From Sphingobium sp. TCM1 (GTDB lineage: Bacteria > Pseudomonadota > Alphaproteobacteria > Sphingomonadales > Sphingomonadaceae): 64,000 bases of DNA. The number at the start of each line of letters is the position of its first letter. Within the stretch, counting starts at the first letter, position 1. The stretch covers positions 62,001-126,000 of the forward strand of contig NZ_LXVX01000002.1 of the NCBI RefSeq assembly GCF_001650725.1, read 5' to 3'. A model generated the notes under the pieces. It was not told the DNA's origin. It ran no database searches and was given only the letters and a program-made list of their open reading frames with translations. The translations under genes and the position numbers were made by a program. Below are positions 44,840-56,269 of the stretch, piece after piece.

Positions 44840-45301
44840 TCAGCCGATAGCCTTGCGGAAAAAGACGACACGTTCGGTTTCAGCGAAGCCAAGTGCAGCA
44901 TGGAAGGCGTGGCTGGATTCATGCGCGATGTTGGCGTCGGACGCCATTTCCGTGCAGCCATGCGTCTGTCCCCACGCCTTGGCGGCATCGGCCAGCGCAC
45001 GGCCGATCCCGCTTCGACGCATCGACGGTTCGACGAAAATCCCCTCCAGGAAAAGGACCGGACTGCTTTCGCATCCGTTGACATAATCATGCCGCAGCGC
45101 TGCTTCGGCAAAACCGATGACGTCCCCTTGCTGGTCCAGTGCCAGGAACGCGGCCTGCGCGTCCTTGCCCTTCAACTGGGCGAGAATATCGTCGCGATGC
45201 TCGGAAAGTGATGCGTCAGGCCAAAGTTCGGCGCGCATCAACGCCCAGCGCTCGACATGGGACGGACCTGCAGGAACAATGCGGACCGTGGCGTCGCTCA
45301 T
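44840..45301 (-). CDS. AAC(6')-like GNAT N-acetyltransferase
   Basis: A 153-residue GNAT enzyme whose segments match aminoglycoside 6'-N-acetyltransferases: WALMRAELWPD, SEHRDDI, DYVNGCESSPVLFLEGIFVEPSMRRSGIGRAL (acetyl-CoA loop RRSGIG), GCTEMASD, and HAALGFAETERVVFFRK. Chromosomal homologues often have other or unknown substrates, so resistance is not assumed. It overlaps the DUF1467 stop (TGATG) and ends the nuo-birA-coaX-rnj run. Confidence 0.88.
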   Translation of the reverse strand: MSDATVRIVPAGPSHVERWALMRAELWPDASLSEHRDDILAQLKGKDAQAAFLALDQQGDVIGFAEAALRHDYVNGCESSPVLFLEGIFVEPSMRRSGIGRALADAAKAWGQTHGCTEMASDANIAHESSHAFHAALGFAETERVVFFRKAIG

Positions 45302-45567
45302 CAGGATGCGCGATAGCCGGGTAGCATGTCGACGGTCAGCCAACCCTGGACATAATTGGCATAATAAAGCCCGAAAAGCAGCAATGACAGCAGGGTCGCG
45401 CGAAGGGCGACCCTGCCCGGCCGGAAATTGCTGGGCGCGCTGTCCGCCTGCCCCTTCAGCAGCACCTCCCCCGTTTCATCGGGCGTCCGAATGCCGAAGG
45501 GCAGCATGATGAAGGCGCTGACGACCCACATCAGGAAATAAATGGCAAAGATCGCGTACCAGTTCAT
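45301..45567 (-). CDS. DUF1467 family membrane protein
   Basis: An 88-residue inner-membrane protein with two hydrophobic helices (about 5-25 and 55-78) and the family segment MLPFGIRTPDE. Function unknown, but it is commonly found near rnj or proS in alphaproteobacteria, as here. It follows rnj by 9 bases. Confidence 0.85.
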   Translation of the reverse strand: MNWYAIFAIYFLMWVVSAFIMLPFGIRTPDETGEVLLKGQADSAPSNFRPGRVALRATLLSLLLFGLYYANYVQGWLTVDMLPGYRAS

Positions 45568-45576
45568 GCCATCAGA

Positions 45577-47214
45577 TTAAGCGCGGATCAGCAGAACGTC
45601 CACTACCGGTTTCTTGCCCGTCCAGCGGGTCGCGGTGCGACGCACGGCCAGGCGCACCCGCTCACGCAGCGCCTCCTCCTCCTGCGAGCCCTTCGGGACG
45701 ACCGCCGCAGCTTCCTCCGCCGCCTCGGCCAGGAATGCCGCCTTGTCCTCCTCCACCGGAACGCCTTGCGTCCGCAGCGCGGGATCGCCGATCAGCTTGC
45801 CCTTGCGGTCGAGCGCCACAGCGACGCTGATCTGGCCATGGAGGCCCAGCTTGCGCCGCTCGTTCATGGTCGATCCGTCAGCGGGCAGGATGACGTCACC
45901 GTCCAGCACCAGCCGCCCGGTATCCTCGCGTCCGATAATCTCCGGCGCGCCGGGTGCAAGACGCAGCAGGTCGCCGTTGGACTGTACCGGCGCGTGGCGG
46001 ATTCCGCTCGAAAGCCCCAGCCGCGCCTGTTCGGCCATATGGCGACGCTCGCCATGGACGGGCAACAGGATTTCGGGGCGAATCCAGCGATACATGGCTT
46101 CCAGTTCCGGTCGACCCGGATGGCCCGACACATGCACCTCCGCCTGGCGATCCGTCACCATCAGCACGCCGGCCGTCGCCAGCGCATTCTGGATGCGGCC
46201 GATCGCGATTTCGTTGCCGGGGATCTGCTTGGAGGAGAACACCACCAGGTCGCCCTCCGCCAGCTTGATCGGATGGCTGTCGAACGCGATGCGGGCCAAG
46301 GCCGCGCGCGCCTCGCCCTGCCCGCCCGTAGCGATGATCATCACCTCGTTGCGGGGCAGCGCCATCGCATCGTCCCAGTCGATCGTCGGCGGGAAATCCT
46401 TGAGATAGCCCGCGGCCTTCGCCGTGCTGATGATGCGGTCGAGCGAGCGCCCGGCGACGCACAGCTTGCGCCCGGTCGCCGCCGCGACCTCGCCCAGCGT
46501 CTGCACGCGCGCGGCGTTCGACGCGAAGGTCGTCACCAGCACACGGCCCTTGGCCCCGGTGATCGTCTGCATCAGCCCCTCGCGCACATCGCCTTCGGAA
46601 CCGCTGGCCTTGTCATTGAAGACATTGGTGCTGTCGCATACCAGCGCCAGCACGCCAGCGTCGCCGATCTCGGTCAGTTCCTCCGGCGTCGACGGCTGCC
46701 CCAGCAAGGGCCGCTCATCCAGCTTCCAGTCTCCGGTATGGAAGATGCGGCCATAGGGCGTGTCGATCAGGACGGCATTGCCCTCCGGGATCGAGTGCGC
46801 CAGCGGCACGTAACGGAAACCGAACGGTCCGAGATGGAAGCTGCCCTCATTCTCGATGACGTTGAGCTGGACGTCCTTGGTCAGGCCTTCCTCTTCCAGC
46901 TTCAGCCGGATCAGCCCTGCGGTGAAGGGCGTCGCGTAAAGCGGCACGCCAAGGTCGGCGGCCAGATAGGGAATGGCGCCGATATGGTCTTCATGCCCGT
47001 GCGTCAGCACGATTCCGAGCAGGTCGTCGCGCCGCTCCTCGATGAAGCTGAGATCCGGCAGGATCAATTCCACGCCCGGATAGGCCGGGTCGGCAAAGGT
47101 CAGGCCAAGGTCGACCATCACCCATTTGCCCTGGCAACCGTAGAGATTCACGTTCATGCCGATCTCGCCCGACCCACCCAGGGCCAGGAAGAGCAGCTCA
47201 TCCTTGGGTATCAT
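45577..47214 (-). CDS. rnj: Ribonuclease J
   Basis: A 545-residue metallo-beta-lactamase/beta-CASP nuclease with endo- and 5'-exonuclease activities in RNA maturation and decay. The zinc motif HxHxDH is visible as [10 protein letters not shown] (His72, His74, Asp76, His77), with beta-CASP segments 'GTDGSEGD'-like and 'SGHPGRPE', and a C-terminal domain. Normal length. It overlaps coaX by 4 bases. The position after birA-coaX is the usual one in alphaproteobacteria. Confidence 0.95.
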   Translation of the reverse strand: MIPKDELLFLALGGSGEIGMNVNLYGCQGKWVMVDLGLTFADPAYPGVELILPDLSFIEERRDDLLGIVLTHGHEDHIGAIPYLAADLGVPLYATPFTAGLIRLKLEEEGLTKDVQLNVIENEGSFHLGPFGFRYVPLAHSIPEGNAVLIDTPYGRIFHTGDWKLDERPLLGQPSTPEELTEIGDAGVLALVCDSTNVFNDKASGSEGDVREGLMQTITGAKGRVLVTTFASNAARVQTLGEVAAATGRKLCVAGRSLDRIISTAKAAGYLKDFPPTIDWDDAMALPRNEVMIIATGGQGEARAALARIAFDSHPIKLAEGDLVVFSSKQIPGNEIAIGRIQNALATAGVLMVTDRQAEVHVSGHPGRPELEAMYRWIRPEILLPVHGERRHMAEQARLGLSSGIRHAPVQSNGDLLRLAPGAPEIIGREDTGRLVLDGDVILPADGSTMNERRKLGLHGQISVAVALDRKGKLIGDPALRTQGVPVEEDKAAFLAEAAEEAAAVVPKGSQEEEALRERVRLAVRRTATRWTGKKPVVDVLLIRA

Positions 47215-47993
47215 TCTGTTTTCAAACTCCGTTCGTACAACAGCGCCAACCCCTGAATGGTCAGGTCCGGCGCGATCGCATCGAAAATATCGCTATTGTC
47301 ATTGAAGAGGACCGCGAGGCCCCCCGTCGAAATCACCTTGGCAGGACGGCCGATCTCCGCGCGGATGCGCGCGACCAGACCTTCCATCATCGCCACATAG
47401 CCCCAGAAGACGCCGATTTGCATCGCATCGACGGTACTGCGCCCGATCACCGACCGGCTTTCGGGCGGCTCGATCGCGATCTTGGGCAGCTTCGCCGCAG
47501 CGGCGACCAGGGCGTCCAGCGACAGGTTGATGCCCGGCGCGATGATACCGCCCTTGTAGGCGCCGCTATAATCGACCACGTCGAATGTCGTCGCGGTGCC
47601 GAAATCGATGACGATCAGGTCATCCTGGTAGAGATGGTGGGCCGCGATGGCATTTACAACCCGGTCCGCCCCGACCGACGCCGGCTCGGCCACGTCCAGC
47701 TCGATGCCCCACTCCACCGGCGCCTGTCCGGCCACCAACGCCTCGGTCTTGAAATATTTGTCGGCCAGGACTTGGAGATTATGCAGCGCGCGCGGCACCA
47801 CGGTCGCGATGATGACGGCGTCGACATCCGTCATCGCATAGCCTTCCAGCTGAAGCAGTTGATGCAGCCAGACGGCATATTCGTCGGCGGTGCGGCGGGG
47901 ATCCGTCGCGATGCGCCATCGCGCACGAATGTCCCGCCCTTCCAGCAAGGCGAAAACGACATTGGTATTGCCCGCGTCGATCGCGAGAAGCAT
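47211..47993 (-). CDS. coaX: Type III pantothenate kinase
   Basis: Phosphorylates pantothenate in the first step of coenzyme A synthesis; type III enzymes use the ASKHA fold. The 260-residue protein has DAGNTN (6-11) for phosphate binding, GADRVVNA with the catalytic Asp, and [10 protein letters not shown]. Length is normal. Overlaps rnj by 4 bases; the start is 13 bases after the birA stop. Confidence 0.95.
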   Translation of the reverse strand: MLLAIDAGNTNVVFALLEGRDIRARWRIATDPRRTADEYAVWLHQLLQLEGYAMTDVDAVIIATVVPRALHNLQVLADKYFKTEALVAGQAPVEWGIELDVAEPASVGADRVVNAIAAHHLYQDDLIVIDFGTATTFDVVDYSGAYKGGIIAPGINLSLDALVAAAAKLPKIAIEPPESRSVIGRSTVDAMQIGVFWGYVAMMEGLVARIRAEIGRPAKVISTGGLAVLFNDNSDIFDAIAPDLTIQGLALLYERSLKTE

Positions 47994-48006
47994 TGGCTCC
48001 GCCCCT

Positions 48007-48714
48007 TCAGGTCAGAATGATGTCGCCGGCGTGAATGGCACGGCTCTGCCCATTCGCCAAGCGAAGGATCAGCATCCCCTGTCGATCGAGCGTGTCGAAC
48101 GCCCCCTCCACGACCTCCCCGTCGGGCTGGATCACGCGCATCGGCGTGCCGCCTGGATGGGCATTGAGCAGCCAATGGGTCCGGACGGGTTCAAGCCCCT
48201 GCGCCCGCCAGATGGACAGCCAGTGGGCAAAAAGCTGCGCCAGCCGTTCGAGCAGCGGGCCGGCCTCCGCATCGACCGCGCCCTGATCGACCAGGCTGGT
48301 CACGGGACGGTCAAGCCCGGTCGGATAATGGGTGACGTTGATGCCGATGCCAATGACGATGGCGTCGCCGACCCTCTCCAGCAGGATGCCGGCGATCTTG
48401 GCGCCGTCGACCAATATGTCGTTAGGCCATTTGATCCGGGCCTGGCCCGCGCACAGCGGCGCGACCAGCGCATGGACGGCATTGGCGGCGACCAGCGCCA
48501 ATGTGTGCGCCATCGGATCGCTCGCCACCGTCCGCACGAAGGTGGAGCAATAGAGATTGCCGGTCGGGCTTTCCCAGGCGCGGCCCATGCGCCCCCTGCC
48601 CCCGGTCTGGCGGCCGGCGCGCAGCCAGCCGCCTTCGGGCATTCCCTGCTCCGCCAACGCCAGCATGTCGGCGTTGGTGGAGCCGGTTTCCTCGACGAAG
48701 CGGAGGAAGGTCAG
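48007..48714 (-). CDS. birA: Biotin-acetyl-CoA-carboxylase ligase BirA, probable CTG start
   Basis: Biotin-protein ligase without a DNA-binding domain. The frame contains [10 protein letters not shown], the biotin-binding [10 protein letters not shown] and KWPNDI, all in order. The first ATG (48666) would cut off the essential GSTN motif. No ATG, GTG or TTG lies between that motif and the upstream stop region; the codon CTG at 48714-48712 overlaps the nuoN stop as CTGA, the same geometry as ATGA couplings elsewhere here. This gives a 235-residue protein beginning (M)[16 protein letters not shown]. Confidence 0.85.
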   Translation of the reverse strand: MTFLRFVEETGSTNADMLALAEQGMPEGGWLRAGRQTGGRGRMGRAWESPTGNLYCSTFVRTVASDPMAHTLALVAANAVHALVAPLCAGQARIKWPNDILVDGAKIAGILLERVGDAIVIGIGINVTHYPTGLDRPVTSLVDQGAVDAEAGPLLERLAQLFAHWLSIWRAQGLEPVRTHWLLNAHPGGTPMRVIQPDGEVVEGAFDTLDRQGMLILRLANGQSRAIHAGDIILT

Positions 48715-50147
48715 AAGAGCGACGCCGCAGCGGCGGCGCTCGCCTGATCCAATAGGGGGTTGAGCAGATAACCCAGCACGATCACGACGGCGCAGGCCGT
48801 CAGGATGACGTTCTCGACCGGGCCGCCCTTGGCTTCATACGGCGCCGCCGGCTCATCGAAATAGATCGTCTTGATGATCTTCAGATAATAGAAGGCGCCG
48901 ATCACCGACATGGCGATACCGAACGCCGCCAGCAGCGTCAGGTTCGCTGCAACTGCGGCATCGAACACCAGGAACTTCGCCCAGAAGCCGAACAGCGGCG
49001 GGATACCGGCCATCGAGAACATGAAGATCGCGAAAGCGGCGGCGAGGCCCTTGCGCGAGCGCGACAGCCCCGCGAGGCTGGCGATCGTTTCGACCGGGCG
49101 TCCTTCGGCATCGCGCATCTGAAGGATGCAGGCGAAAGCGCCCACCGTCATCAGGACGTAGATCGCCATATAGCTCATGGTCGCAGCGACGCCGGCAGGC
49201 GTCCCGGCGGCCAGGCCGATCAGCGCGAAGCCGACATTGTTGATCGACGAATAGGCCATCAGCCGCTTGATATTGGTCTGGCCGATGGCCGCGACGGCAC
49301 CGAACAGGATCGAAGCGAGCGCCACGAAGATCACGATCTGCTGCCAGTCCAGCCCCGCCGGACCCAGCGCCTCGATCGCGACGCGAACGGTCAGCGCAAT
49401 GGCGGCCACCTTCGGCGCACTGCCGAAGAAGGCCGTGACCGGGGTCGGTGCGCCTTCATAGACGTCGGGCGTCCACATATGGAACGGCACCGCGCTGATC
49501 TTGAACGCCAGGCCGCAGAGCAGGAATACCATGCCGAACAGCTCGCCATTCGACAGGCCGTCACCCATCGCGACCGCAATGCCGTCAAACGATGTCGTAC
49601 CGGTGAAGCCGTAGAGCAGCGCCGAACCGTAGAGAAGAATGCCGCTCGCGAGCGAACCCAGCACGAAATATTTGAGGCCGGCTTCCGAAGAACGCTCGTC
49701 CTGCCGCATGAAGCTGGCCAGCACATAGGAGGCGAGGCTGTTCATCTCCAGGCCGACATAGAGGGTCAGCAGGTCGCCCGCCGACACCATCATGCCCATG
49801 CCGATAGCCGCGAAGAGGATCAGCACCGGATATTCGGGGCGCGGATGCCCCCCGACCGAGAAGAAGCGCGGCGCCAGCAGGATCGCTGCGGCCGCTGCGC
49901 CATAGATCAGCGCCTTGGCGAACACGGAAAAAGCGTCGGCGCGGACCAGCCCGTCAAAGGCATCCGGGCCATGCGCCAGCGAACAGGAGAGGCCCGCCCC
50001 TGCCGCGATCAGCGTCAGCACCGACAGCCAGTTGACGACACGGGCCGAGCCGTCGCCGGCATAGGCCGCGACGAGCATCAGGATGAGCCCGCCCGCCGTC
50101 AGGATGAGTTCCGGCAGGACTGCCAGAAGGGAAGCGGAATCAATCAT
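48711..50147 (-). CDS. nuoN: NADH-quinone oxidoreductase subunit N
   Basis: A 478-residue antiporter-like membrane subunit of Complex I that pumps protons. It has about fourteen hydrophobic helices, conserved Lys in the TM7-like segment, and the NuoN core 'AYSSINNVGFALIGL'. Overlaps nuoM in a TGATG junction and birA in a CTGA junction. Confidence 0.97.
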   Translation of the reverse strand: MIDSASLLAVLPELILTAGGLILMLVAAYAGDGSARVVNWLSVLTLIAAGAGLSCSLAHGPDAFDGLVRADAFSVFAKALIYGAAAAAILLAPRFFSVGGHPRPEYPVLILFAAIGMGMMVSAGDLLTLYVGLEMNSLASYVLASFMRQDERSSEAGLKYFVLGSLASGILLYGSALLYGFTGTTSFDGIAVAMGDGLSNGELFGMVFLLCGLAFKISAVPFHMWTPDVYEGAPTPVTAFFGSAPKVAAIALTVRVAIEALGPAGLDWQQIVIFVALASILFGAVAAIGQTNIKRLMAYSSINNVGFALIGLAAGTPAGVAATMSYMAIYVLMTVGAFACILQMRDAEGRPVETIASLAGLSRSRKGLAAAFAIFMFSMAGIPPLFGFWAKFLVFDAAVAANLTLLAAFGIAMSVIGAFYYLKIIKTIYFDEPAAPYEAKGGPVENVILTACAVVIVLGYLLNPLLDQASAAAAASLF

Positions 50148-51718
50148 CAGTGCGCCTCCCCCGACGCTTTTTCATGAGACATTGCAGGTGCTTCTTCATG
50201 GTGGGCCTCGCCTTGCGGCTTGGGCGCACCCATGGTGATCTTCGAATCTCCCGCAGGGGCTGCGGGAGCGAGACGCGCTTCGAGCGCACGGATGTCGGAT
50301 CGCATGGGCGCCAGGAAGCTCTCCGGATAGACGCCCATCCACAGGACTGCGGCGGCGATCGGCGCGAGCAGCCAGATTTCGCGAACCGACAGGTCAGGCA
50401 TCGCGGCGGCATCGGCGTTGACCTGCGTGCCATAGCAGATGCGGCGGTAGAGGTAGAGCATATAGGCCGCGCCCAGGATGATGCCCGTCGTACAGACCAG
50501 CGCCACCCAGCTCGACGCCTGGTAGATGCCCATCAGCGCCAGGAATTCGCCGACGAAGTTGCTGGTGCCCGGCAGGCCGACCGATGCCATGGTGAACAGC
50601 ATGAACAGCACCGCATATTTGGGCATGTTGATGCTCAGGCCGCCATAGCGGGCGATTTCGCGCGTGTGGAGGCGATCATAGATCACGCCCACGCACAGGA
50701 AGAGCGCGCCCGAGACAAGGCCGTGGCCCAGCATGACCATCATCGCGCCCTCGATGCCCGCCTGGTTGAAAGCGAACAGGCCGACGGTGACGATCGCCAT
50801 GTGCGCGACCGACGAATAGGCGATCAGCTTCTTCATGTCCGACTGAACGAGGGCAACGAGGCTGGTATAGACCACCGCGACCATCGACAGACCCCAGACC
50901 AGCGGCGCGAGCTGCGCCGAGGCTTCGGGGAACATCGGCAGCGAGAAGCGGATGAAGCCATAGCCGCCCATCTTCAGCAGCACGCCCGCCAGGATCACGG
51001 AACCCGCCGTCGGTGCCTGAACGTGCGCGTCGGGCAGCCAGGTGTGGACCGGCCACATCGGCATCTTCACCGCGAAGCTGGCGAAGAAGGCCAGCCACAG
51101 CCAGGTCTGGACATGCGGATCGAAATTATAGGCCATCAGCGCCGGAATTTCGGTCGTGCCCGCTTCATGCACCATCCACATCATCGCGATCAGCATCAGG
51201 ACCGAGCCGAGCAGCGTGTAGAGGAAGAATTTGTAAGAAGCGTAGATGCGGTCCGCGCCACCCCAGATGCCGATGATCAGGTACATCGGGATCAGGCCGG
51301 CTTCGAACATAATGTAGAAGAGGTAGAGATCCTGCGCCGTGAAGACGCCGATCATCAGCACCTCCATGAACAGGAAGGCGGCCATATATTCGCCGACGCG
51401 CTTCTCGATCGCCTGCCAGCTGGCGCCGATGCAGATCGGCATCAGGAAGACGGTGAGCGCGATCAGCATCAGGGCGATGCCGTCGATGCCCAGCGCCCAG
51501 GCGAAACGGCCGAAGATCGGCGCATATTCCTGGAACTGCCACTGGGCCGCGCCGCCCGACTGATCGAAATTGACCCACAGGGCGATGCCCAGGACCAGAT
51601 CGACCAGCGTAGCGGTCAGCGCGATCCAGCGCGCGCTGTTGGCGCTCGCGAACAGGCAGGCGATGGCGCCGGCCATCGGCACTGCCATCATCAGGGAAAG
51701 GATGGGGAAGCCGTCCAT
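50147..51718 (-). CDS. nuoM: NADH-quinone oxidoreductase subunit M
   Basis: A 523-residue antiporter-like proton-pumping subunit of Complex I with about fourteen helices. Conserved features include the Glu of [14 protein letters not shown] (first helix bundle), '[14 protein letters not shown]' and '[12 protein letters not shown]'. The last ~35 residues are a polar His/Glu/Ala-rich extension ([18 protein letters not shown]) beyond the usual end. Confidence 0.97.
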   Translation of the reverse strand: MDGFPILSLMMAVPMAGAIACLFASANSARWIALTATLVDLVLGIALWVNFDQSGGAAQWQFQEYAPIFGRFAWALGIDGIALMLIALTVFLMPICIGASWQAIEKRVGEYMAAFLFMEVLMIGVFTAQDLYLFYIMFEAGLIPMYLIIGIWGGADRIYASYKFFLYTLLGSVLMLIAMMWMVHEAGTTEIPALMAYNFDPHVQTWLWLAFFASFAVKMPMWPVHTWLPDAHVQAPTAGSVILAGVLLKMGGYGFIRFSLPMFPEASAQLAPLVWGLSMVAVVYTSLVALVQSDMKKLIAYSSVAHMAIVTVGLFAFNQAGIEGAMMVMLGHGLVSGALFLCVGVIYDRLHTREIARYGGLSINMPKYAVLFMLFTMASVGLPGTSNFVGEFLALMGIYQASSWVALVCTTGIILGAAYMLYLYRRICYGTQVNADAAAMPDLSVREIWLLAPIAAAVLWMGVYPESFLAPMRSDIRALEARLAPAAPAGDSKITMGAPKPQGEAHHEEAPAMSHEKASGEAH

Positions 51719-53784
51719 TATCGTGTCATCGCCCAGGTTGCAGCCGCGGCGAGCCCGATGAGCATCACCAGCGCATAGGTGTAGAGGTAGCCGGACTGAA
51801 GCCGACGGGTAACTTTGTTGCCCTGCACGACCAGAGCAGCCAGGCCATTCGGCCCGAAGCGGTCGATGAAGCCGACGTCACCGAACTTCCAGAAGAAGCG
51901 GCCGATGGCGAAGGCGGGCTTGACGAATAGGAAGTGATACAGCTCGTCGAAATACCACTTGTTCAGCAGGAACTGGTACAGCGCGCCGAAGGTGGCGACG
52001 AAGCGCTGCGGCCAGTCGGTGAACTTGATGTAGCTCAGCCAGGCAATGACCAGGCCGGTCAGCATCACCGTGAACGGACCGAACTTGACCCAGGTCGGCA
52101 CTTCATGCGCGGCGTGCATCAGATGGCTGTCGAACGCCAGGGCGTTCTTCCAGAATTCGATGCCGCCTTCCGAACCGATGAACTGGTCGTGGAAGAGGAA
52201 ACCGGCGAAGACGGCACCCAGGCTCAGCACCACCAGCGGAGTGAGCATGACCCAAGGGCTTTCGTGTGGATGATAGCCCGCCGTGCCGGTCAGTTCCTGG
52301 CTGTGATGACCATGATCGTCATGCGCGTCAGCATGGACGTCATGGCCATGGCCGTCGCCTTCCTCGTCCGCCCCTTCATGATGGCCGTGGACGGCGTGCT
52401 GGATATGCTCCGAAGCGGCCCAGCGCGGCTTGCCGAAGAAGGTCAGGAAGACCAGGCGCCAGCTGTAGAAGCTGGTCAGCAGCGCGGCGAACACACCGAC
52501 GAAATAGGCGCCGATGCCCGCACCGCCCGACGCATAGGCCGCTTCCAGGATGCCGTCCTTCGAGTAGAAGCCGGCGAAGCCGACGCCGACGAGCGGCAGG
52601 CCCACGCCGGTGATGGCCAGCGTGCCCAGGGTCATCGTCCAGAAGGTGATCGGGATCTCCTTCCGCAGCGCGCCATAGTAACGCATGTCCTGCTCATGGT
52701 GCATCGCATGGATGACCGAACCGGCGCCCAGGAACAGCAGCGCCTTGAAAAAGGCGTGGGTGAAGAGGTGGAACATCGCCGCGCCATAGGCGCCGACGCC
52801 GGCGGCAAAGAACATGTAGCCCAGCTGCGAGCAGGTCGAATAGGCAATGACGCGCTTGATGTCGTTCTGCACCGTGCCGACGGTCGCGGCGAACAGGCAG
52901 GTCGCGGCGCCGACATAGGTGACGACGGTCAGCGCCGTTTCCGACGTTTCGAACATGGGCGACAGGCGGCAGACCATGAACACGCCCGCGGTCACCATTG
53001 TGGCTGCATGGATCAGTGCCGACACCGGGGTCGGGCCTTCCATCGCATCCGGCAGCCAGGTGTGGAGGCCAAGCTGCGCCGACTTGCCCATCGCACCGAT
53101 GAACAGCAGCAGGCAGAGCACGGTCATCGTGTCGAAGCGGTGGCCCAGGAAGCCGATGGTCGAACCGGCCATCGACGGCGCGGCGGCCAGGATTTCCGGA
53201 ATCGAAATGGTGTTGAACACCAGATAGGTGCCGAAAATGCCCAGCATGAAGCCGAGGTCGCCGACGCGATTGACGACGAACGCCTTGATCGCGGCCGCAT
53301 TTGCGCTGGGCTTGCGGAACCAGAAGCCGATGAGCAGGTAGGACGCCAGGCCCACGCCTTCCCAGCCGAAGAACATCTGGAGCAGGTTGTTGGCCGTCAC
53401 GAGCATCAGCATCGCGAAGGTGAAGAGCGACAGATAGGCGAAGAAGCGCGGCTGATCCGGCTCCTCGTCCATATAGCCCCAGCTATACAGGTGGACGAGG
53501 CTCGACACGCTGGTGATGACCACCAGCATGACGGCCGTCATCGTGTCGACGCGCAACGCCCACTGGGCATCAAAGCTGCCCGACTGGATCCAGGTGAAGA
53601 CGGGCGCGACATAGGGTTCGGCGTGCCCGGTCAGGAAGCTGATGAAGATCGGCCAGCTCATTGCGCAGGAGGCAAAGAGCGCGCCGGTGGTGACGATCTT
53701 GGCCGGCAGCTTGCCGAGGGCCTTGTTGCCAAGGCCGGCGATGGCAGCAGCCAGCAGCGGGAGAAGGACGATAAGCTGGATCAT
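51718..53784 (-). CDS. nuoL: NADH-quinone oxidoreductase subunit L
   Basis: The 688-residue terminal antiporter-like subunit of Complex I, with the long lateral helix. Conserved segments are '[19 protein letters not shown]', '[31 protein letters not shown]' in the middle and the C-terminal helix region. A His/Asp/Gly-rich insert (about 485-505) sits in a periplasmic or cytoplasmic loop. Overlaps nuoM by one base. Confidence 0.97.
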   Translation of the reverse strand: MIQLIVLLPLLAAAIAGLGNKALGKLPAKIVTTGALFASCAMSWPIFISFLTGHAEPYVAPVFTWIQSGSFDAQWALRVDTMTAVMLVVITSVSSLVHLYSWGYMDEEPDQPRFFAYLSLFTFAMLMLVTANNLLQMFFGWEGVGLASYLLIGFWFRKPSANAAAIKAFVVNRVGDLGFMLGIFGTYLVFNTISIPEILAAAPSMAGSTIGFLGHRFDTMTVLCLLLFIGAMGKSAQLGLHTWLPDAMEGPTPVSALIHAATMVTAGVFMVCRLSPMFETSETALTVVTYVGAATCLFAATVGTVQNDIKRVIAYSTCSQLGYMFFAAGVGAYGAAMFHLFTHAFFKALLFLGAGSVIHAMHHEQDMRYYGALRKEIPITFWTMTLGTLAITGVGLPLVGVGFAGFYSKDGILEAAYASGGAGIGAYFVGVFAALLTSFYSWRLVFLTFFGKPRWAASEHIQHAVHGHHEGADEEGDGHGHDVHADAHDDHGHHSQELTGTAGYHPHESPWVMLTPLVVLSLGAVFAGFLFHDQFIGSEGGIEFWKNALAFDSHLMHAAHEVPTWVKFGPFTVMLTGLVIAWLSYIKFTDWPQRFVATFGALYQFLLNKWYFDELYHFLFVKPAFAIGRFFWKFGDVGFIDRFGPNGLAALVVQGNKVTRRLQSGYLYTYALVMLIGLAAAATWAMTR

Positions 53785-53794
53785 GGGTAGCGGC

Positions 53795-54100
53795 TCAGCC
53801 CTTCATCCGGTTGACATCGTCGACGGCGATGGTGCCGCGACCACGGAAGTAAATGACGAGGATAGCAAGACCGATGGCCGCCTCACCCGCCGCGACGGTC
53901 AGCACGAACATCGAGAAGACCTGCCCCACCAGATCGCCCAGGAAGGCGCTGAAGGCGACGAGGTTGATGTTCACGCTGAGCAGGATCAGTTCGATCGCCA
54001 TCAGGATGATGATGACATTCTTGCGGTTGATGAAGATGCCCAGCACCCCCATCACGAAGAGGATGGCGCTGACCACCATATAATGTTGAAGGCCGATCAC
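53795..54100 (-). CDS. nuoK: NADH-quinone oxidoreductase subunit K (GTG start)
   Basis: A 101-residue Complex I subunit with three helices. The conserved Glu residues in the second and third helices ([10 protein letters not shown] and [11 protein letters not shown]) are present. The start is GTG at 54100, overlapping the nuoJ stop by 4 bases; length and VIGLQHYM N-terminus match the family. Confidence 0.96.
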   Translation of the reverse strand: MIGLQHYMVVSAILFVMGVLGIFINRKNVIIILMAIELILLSVNINLVAFSAFLGDLVGQVFSMFVLTVAAGEAAIGLAILVIYFRGRGTIAVDDVNRMKG

Positions 54101-54708
54101 AGCTCCACCCCCTGCCCCACGGGCTGATTGATGTTGCGCACGGCGTCCTGCGGACGACGGCGGTTCTGTTTCGCGACATTCTGGCCACGGACGCCGCCAC
54201 GGGCGCGGTGGGTCAGCACGATGGCGCCGATCATCGCGACCAGCAGGACGATGCCCGCCGCTTCGAACAGGAAGATGTAGCGGGTATAAAGAATGCCGCC
54301 GATCGCCTGAATGTTGCTGAGTTCGGGGTTTGCCGGCGCGGCGCGCTGCGCCAGCTCGATCGGACCCGCGCTCCACAGGCCGATGCCCAGCACGATTTCC
54401 GCCAGCAGCACCGCCGCGATCAGCAGGCCGAAGGGCAGGTAGCTGACGAAGCCCGCGCGCAGTTCGGCGAAGTCGATGTCGAGCATCATGACCACGAACA
54501 GGAACAGCACGGCGACCGCGCCGACATAGACGATGACGAGCAGCATCGCGATGAATTCGGCGCCGAGCAGGACCATCAGGCCGGCCGCGTTGAAGAAGGC
54601 CAGGATCAGCCAGAGAACCGAATGGACCGGGTTGCGCGACAATATCGTGAGCGCGCCGCTGCTCACCACCAGAATGGCGAACAGGTAGAAGGCGATAACG
54701 TGGATCAC
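54097..54708 (-). CDS. nuoJ: NADH-quinone oxidoreductase subunit J (GTG start)
   Basis: A 203-residue Complex I membrane subunit with five helices, with the flexible TM3 segment '[27 protein letters not shown]' intact. The start is GTG at 54708, preceded by AGGGGA; an ATG near it is out of frame. The polar Arg/Gln-rich C-terminal tail is normal for this group. 29 bases separate it from nuoI. Confidence 0.94.
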   Translation of the reverse strand: MIHVIAFYLFAILVVSSGALTILSRNPVHSVLWLILAFFNAAGLMVLLGAEFIAMLLVIVYVGAVAVLFLFVVMMLDIDFAELRAGFVSYLPFGLLIAAVLLAEIVLGIGLWSAGPIELAQRAAPANPELSNIQAIGGILYTRYIFLFEAAGIVLLVAMIGAIVLTHRARGGVRGQNVAKQNRRRPQDAVRNINQPVGQGVEL

Positions 54709-54737
54709 AGGATCATATTCCCCTTGATGCCGGCGGC

Positions 54738-55223
54738 TTAACGATAGGGTGCATCGGCGGCAAGGTTGGCAGCGATCGCACGCTCCCACTTGTCACCATT
54801 TTCCAGGAGCTTGACCTTGTCGTAGATCAGCTCCTCGCGGCTTTCGGTCGCGAATTCGAAATTCGGTCCCTCGACGATGGCATCGACCGGGCAGGCTTCC
54901 TGGCAGAAGCCGCAATAGATGCACTTGGTCATGTCGATGTCGTAGCGCGTCGTGCGGCGGCTGCCATCGTCGCGCGGCTGCGCCTCGATGGTGATCGCCT
55001 GCGCCGGACAGATGGCCTCGCACAGCTTGCACGCAATGCAGCGCTCTTCCCCGTTCGGGTAGCGACGCAATGCATGTTCGCCCCGGAACCGCGGCGAAAT
55101 CGGGTTCTTCTCATAGGGATAATTGATGGTCGCCTTGGGCTTGAAAAAATATTTCAAGGTCAGCCAGTGCGCCTTCACGAACTCCCACAGGGTGAAGGAT
55201 TTGACGTAGTAACCGAGGCTCAT
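54738..55223 (-). CDS. nuoI: NADH-quinone oxidoreductase subunit I
   Basis: A 161-residue ferredoxin-like Complex I subunit with two [4Fe-4S] clusters. Motifs [12 protein letters not shown] and [12 protein letters not shown] are complete. It passes electrons toward cluster N2 in NuoB. Overlaps nuoH by 4 bases. Confidence 0.98.
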   Translation of the reverse strand: MSLGYYVKSFTLWEFVKAHWLTLKYFFKPKATINYPYEKNPISPRFRGEHALRRYPNGEERCIACKLCEAICPAQAITIEAQPRDDGSRRTTRYDIDMTKCIYCGFCQEACPVDAIVEGPNFEFATESREELIYDKVKLLENGDKWERAIAANLAADAPYR

Positions 55224-56269
55224 TGTGCGCCTCCATAGCGCGTCAGCATGAGGAAGCCCGAAACCAGGAAGACGAAGAAGAGCGAGGTCGGCAGGAAGAT
55301 TTTCCAGCCCAGCCGCATCAGCTGGTCATAACGGTAGCGGGGCACCGTCGCCTTCACCCAGGAGAAGACGAAGAAGAAGAACAGGATCTTGGCGAACAGC
55401 CAGATGATGCCCGGCACATAATAGAGCGGCGCCCAGTCCAGCGGCGGCAGATAGCCACCCCAGAACAGGATCGCGTTCAGCGCGCACATCAGGATGACGT
55501 TGGCATATTCGCCCAGCCAGAAGAGCGCGAAGGCCATGGACGAATATTCGGTCTGGTAGCCAGCGACCAGTTCCGACTCCGCTTCGGTCAGGTCGAACGG
55601 CGCGCGCGCAGTTTCCGCCATCGCGGATATCAGGAACATGATCGCCATCGGGAAGAGCAGCGGGTTGAAGCCGTTGCCGTTCAGCAGGCCATAATAGCCC
55701 TTCTGGCTTTCCACGATCGCGGTCAGGTTGAAGCTGCCCGCCCACAGCACGACGCAGATCAGGATGAAGCCGATCGAGACTTCATAAGAGATCATCTGCG
55801 CCGACGCGCGGATCGCCGAGTAGAAGGGATATTTGGAGTTGGACGCCCATCCCGACAGCACGACGCCATAAACGCCGAGCGACGAGATGGCCAGGATGTA
55901 AAGCAGGCCGACATTGATGTTGGCCAGCACCACGCCCACCTGGAACGGGATCACCGCCCAGGCCATCAGCGCCACCGTGAAGGTGATGATCGGCGCGATC
56001 AGGAACAGCGCCCGGTTCGCGGCCGACGGGACGATGGTTTCCTGGAGGAAGACCTTGAGCCCGTCCGCGAAGGACTGGAGCAGGCCGAAGGGCCCGACGA
56101 CGTTGGGGCCACGACGCAGCGCCATCGCCGCCCAGATCTTGCGGTCGGCGTAGATGATCATGGCGACGGCCAGCATGACCGGCAGCGCGATCAGCAGAAT
56201 GCCCACGACAGTGGAAAGCAGCCAGGCGCCTTCGAACGGCAGGCCCAGGCCTTGGAAGAAAGCGGTCAC
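55220..56269 (-). CDS. nuoH: NADH-quinone oxidoreductase subunit H
   Basis: A 349-residue, eight-helix Complex I subunit that forms much of the quinone cavity. Conserved segments are '[26 protein letters not shown]', '[23 protein letters not shown]' and '[24 protein letters not shown]'. Overlaps nuoG and nuoI by 4 bases each. Confidence 0.98.
   Translation of the reverse strand: MTAFFQGLGLPFEGAWLLSTVVGILLIALPVMLAVAMIIYADRKIWAAMALRRGPNVVGPFGLLQSFADGLKVFLQETIVPSAANRALFLIAPIITFTVALMAWAVIPFQVGVVLANINVGLLYILAISSLGVYGVVLSGWASNSKYPFYSAIRASAQMISYEVSIGFILICVVLWAGSFNLTAIVESQKGYYGLLNGNGFNPLLFPMAIMFLISAMAETARAPFDLTEAESELVAGYQTEYSSMAFALFWLGEYANVILMCALNAILFWGGYLPPLDWAPLYYVPGIIWLFAKILFFFFVFSWVKATVPRYRYDQLMRLGWKIFLPTSLFFVFLVSGFLMLTRYGGAQ

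Noticed and set aside
48007-48666. birA starting at ATG 48666
   Set aside because: It would remove the conserved GSTN motif, which lies upstream in the same frame.
50150-53790. Long plus-strand ORFs opposite nuoM and nuoL
   Set aside because: Gln/His/Arg-rich translations from GC-biased antisense of well-supported nuo genes, no motifs or ribosome sites.
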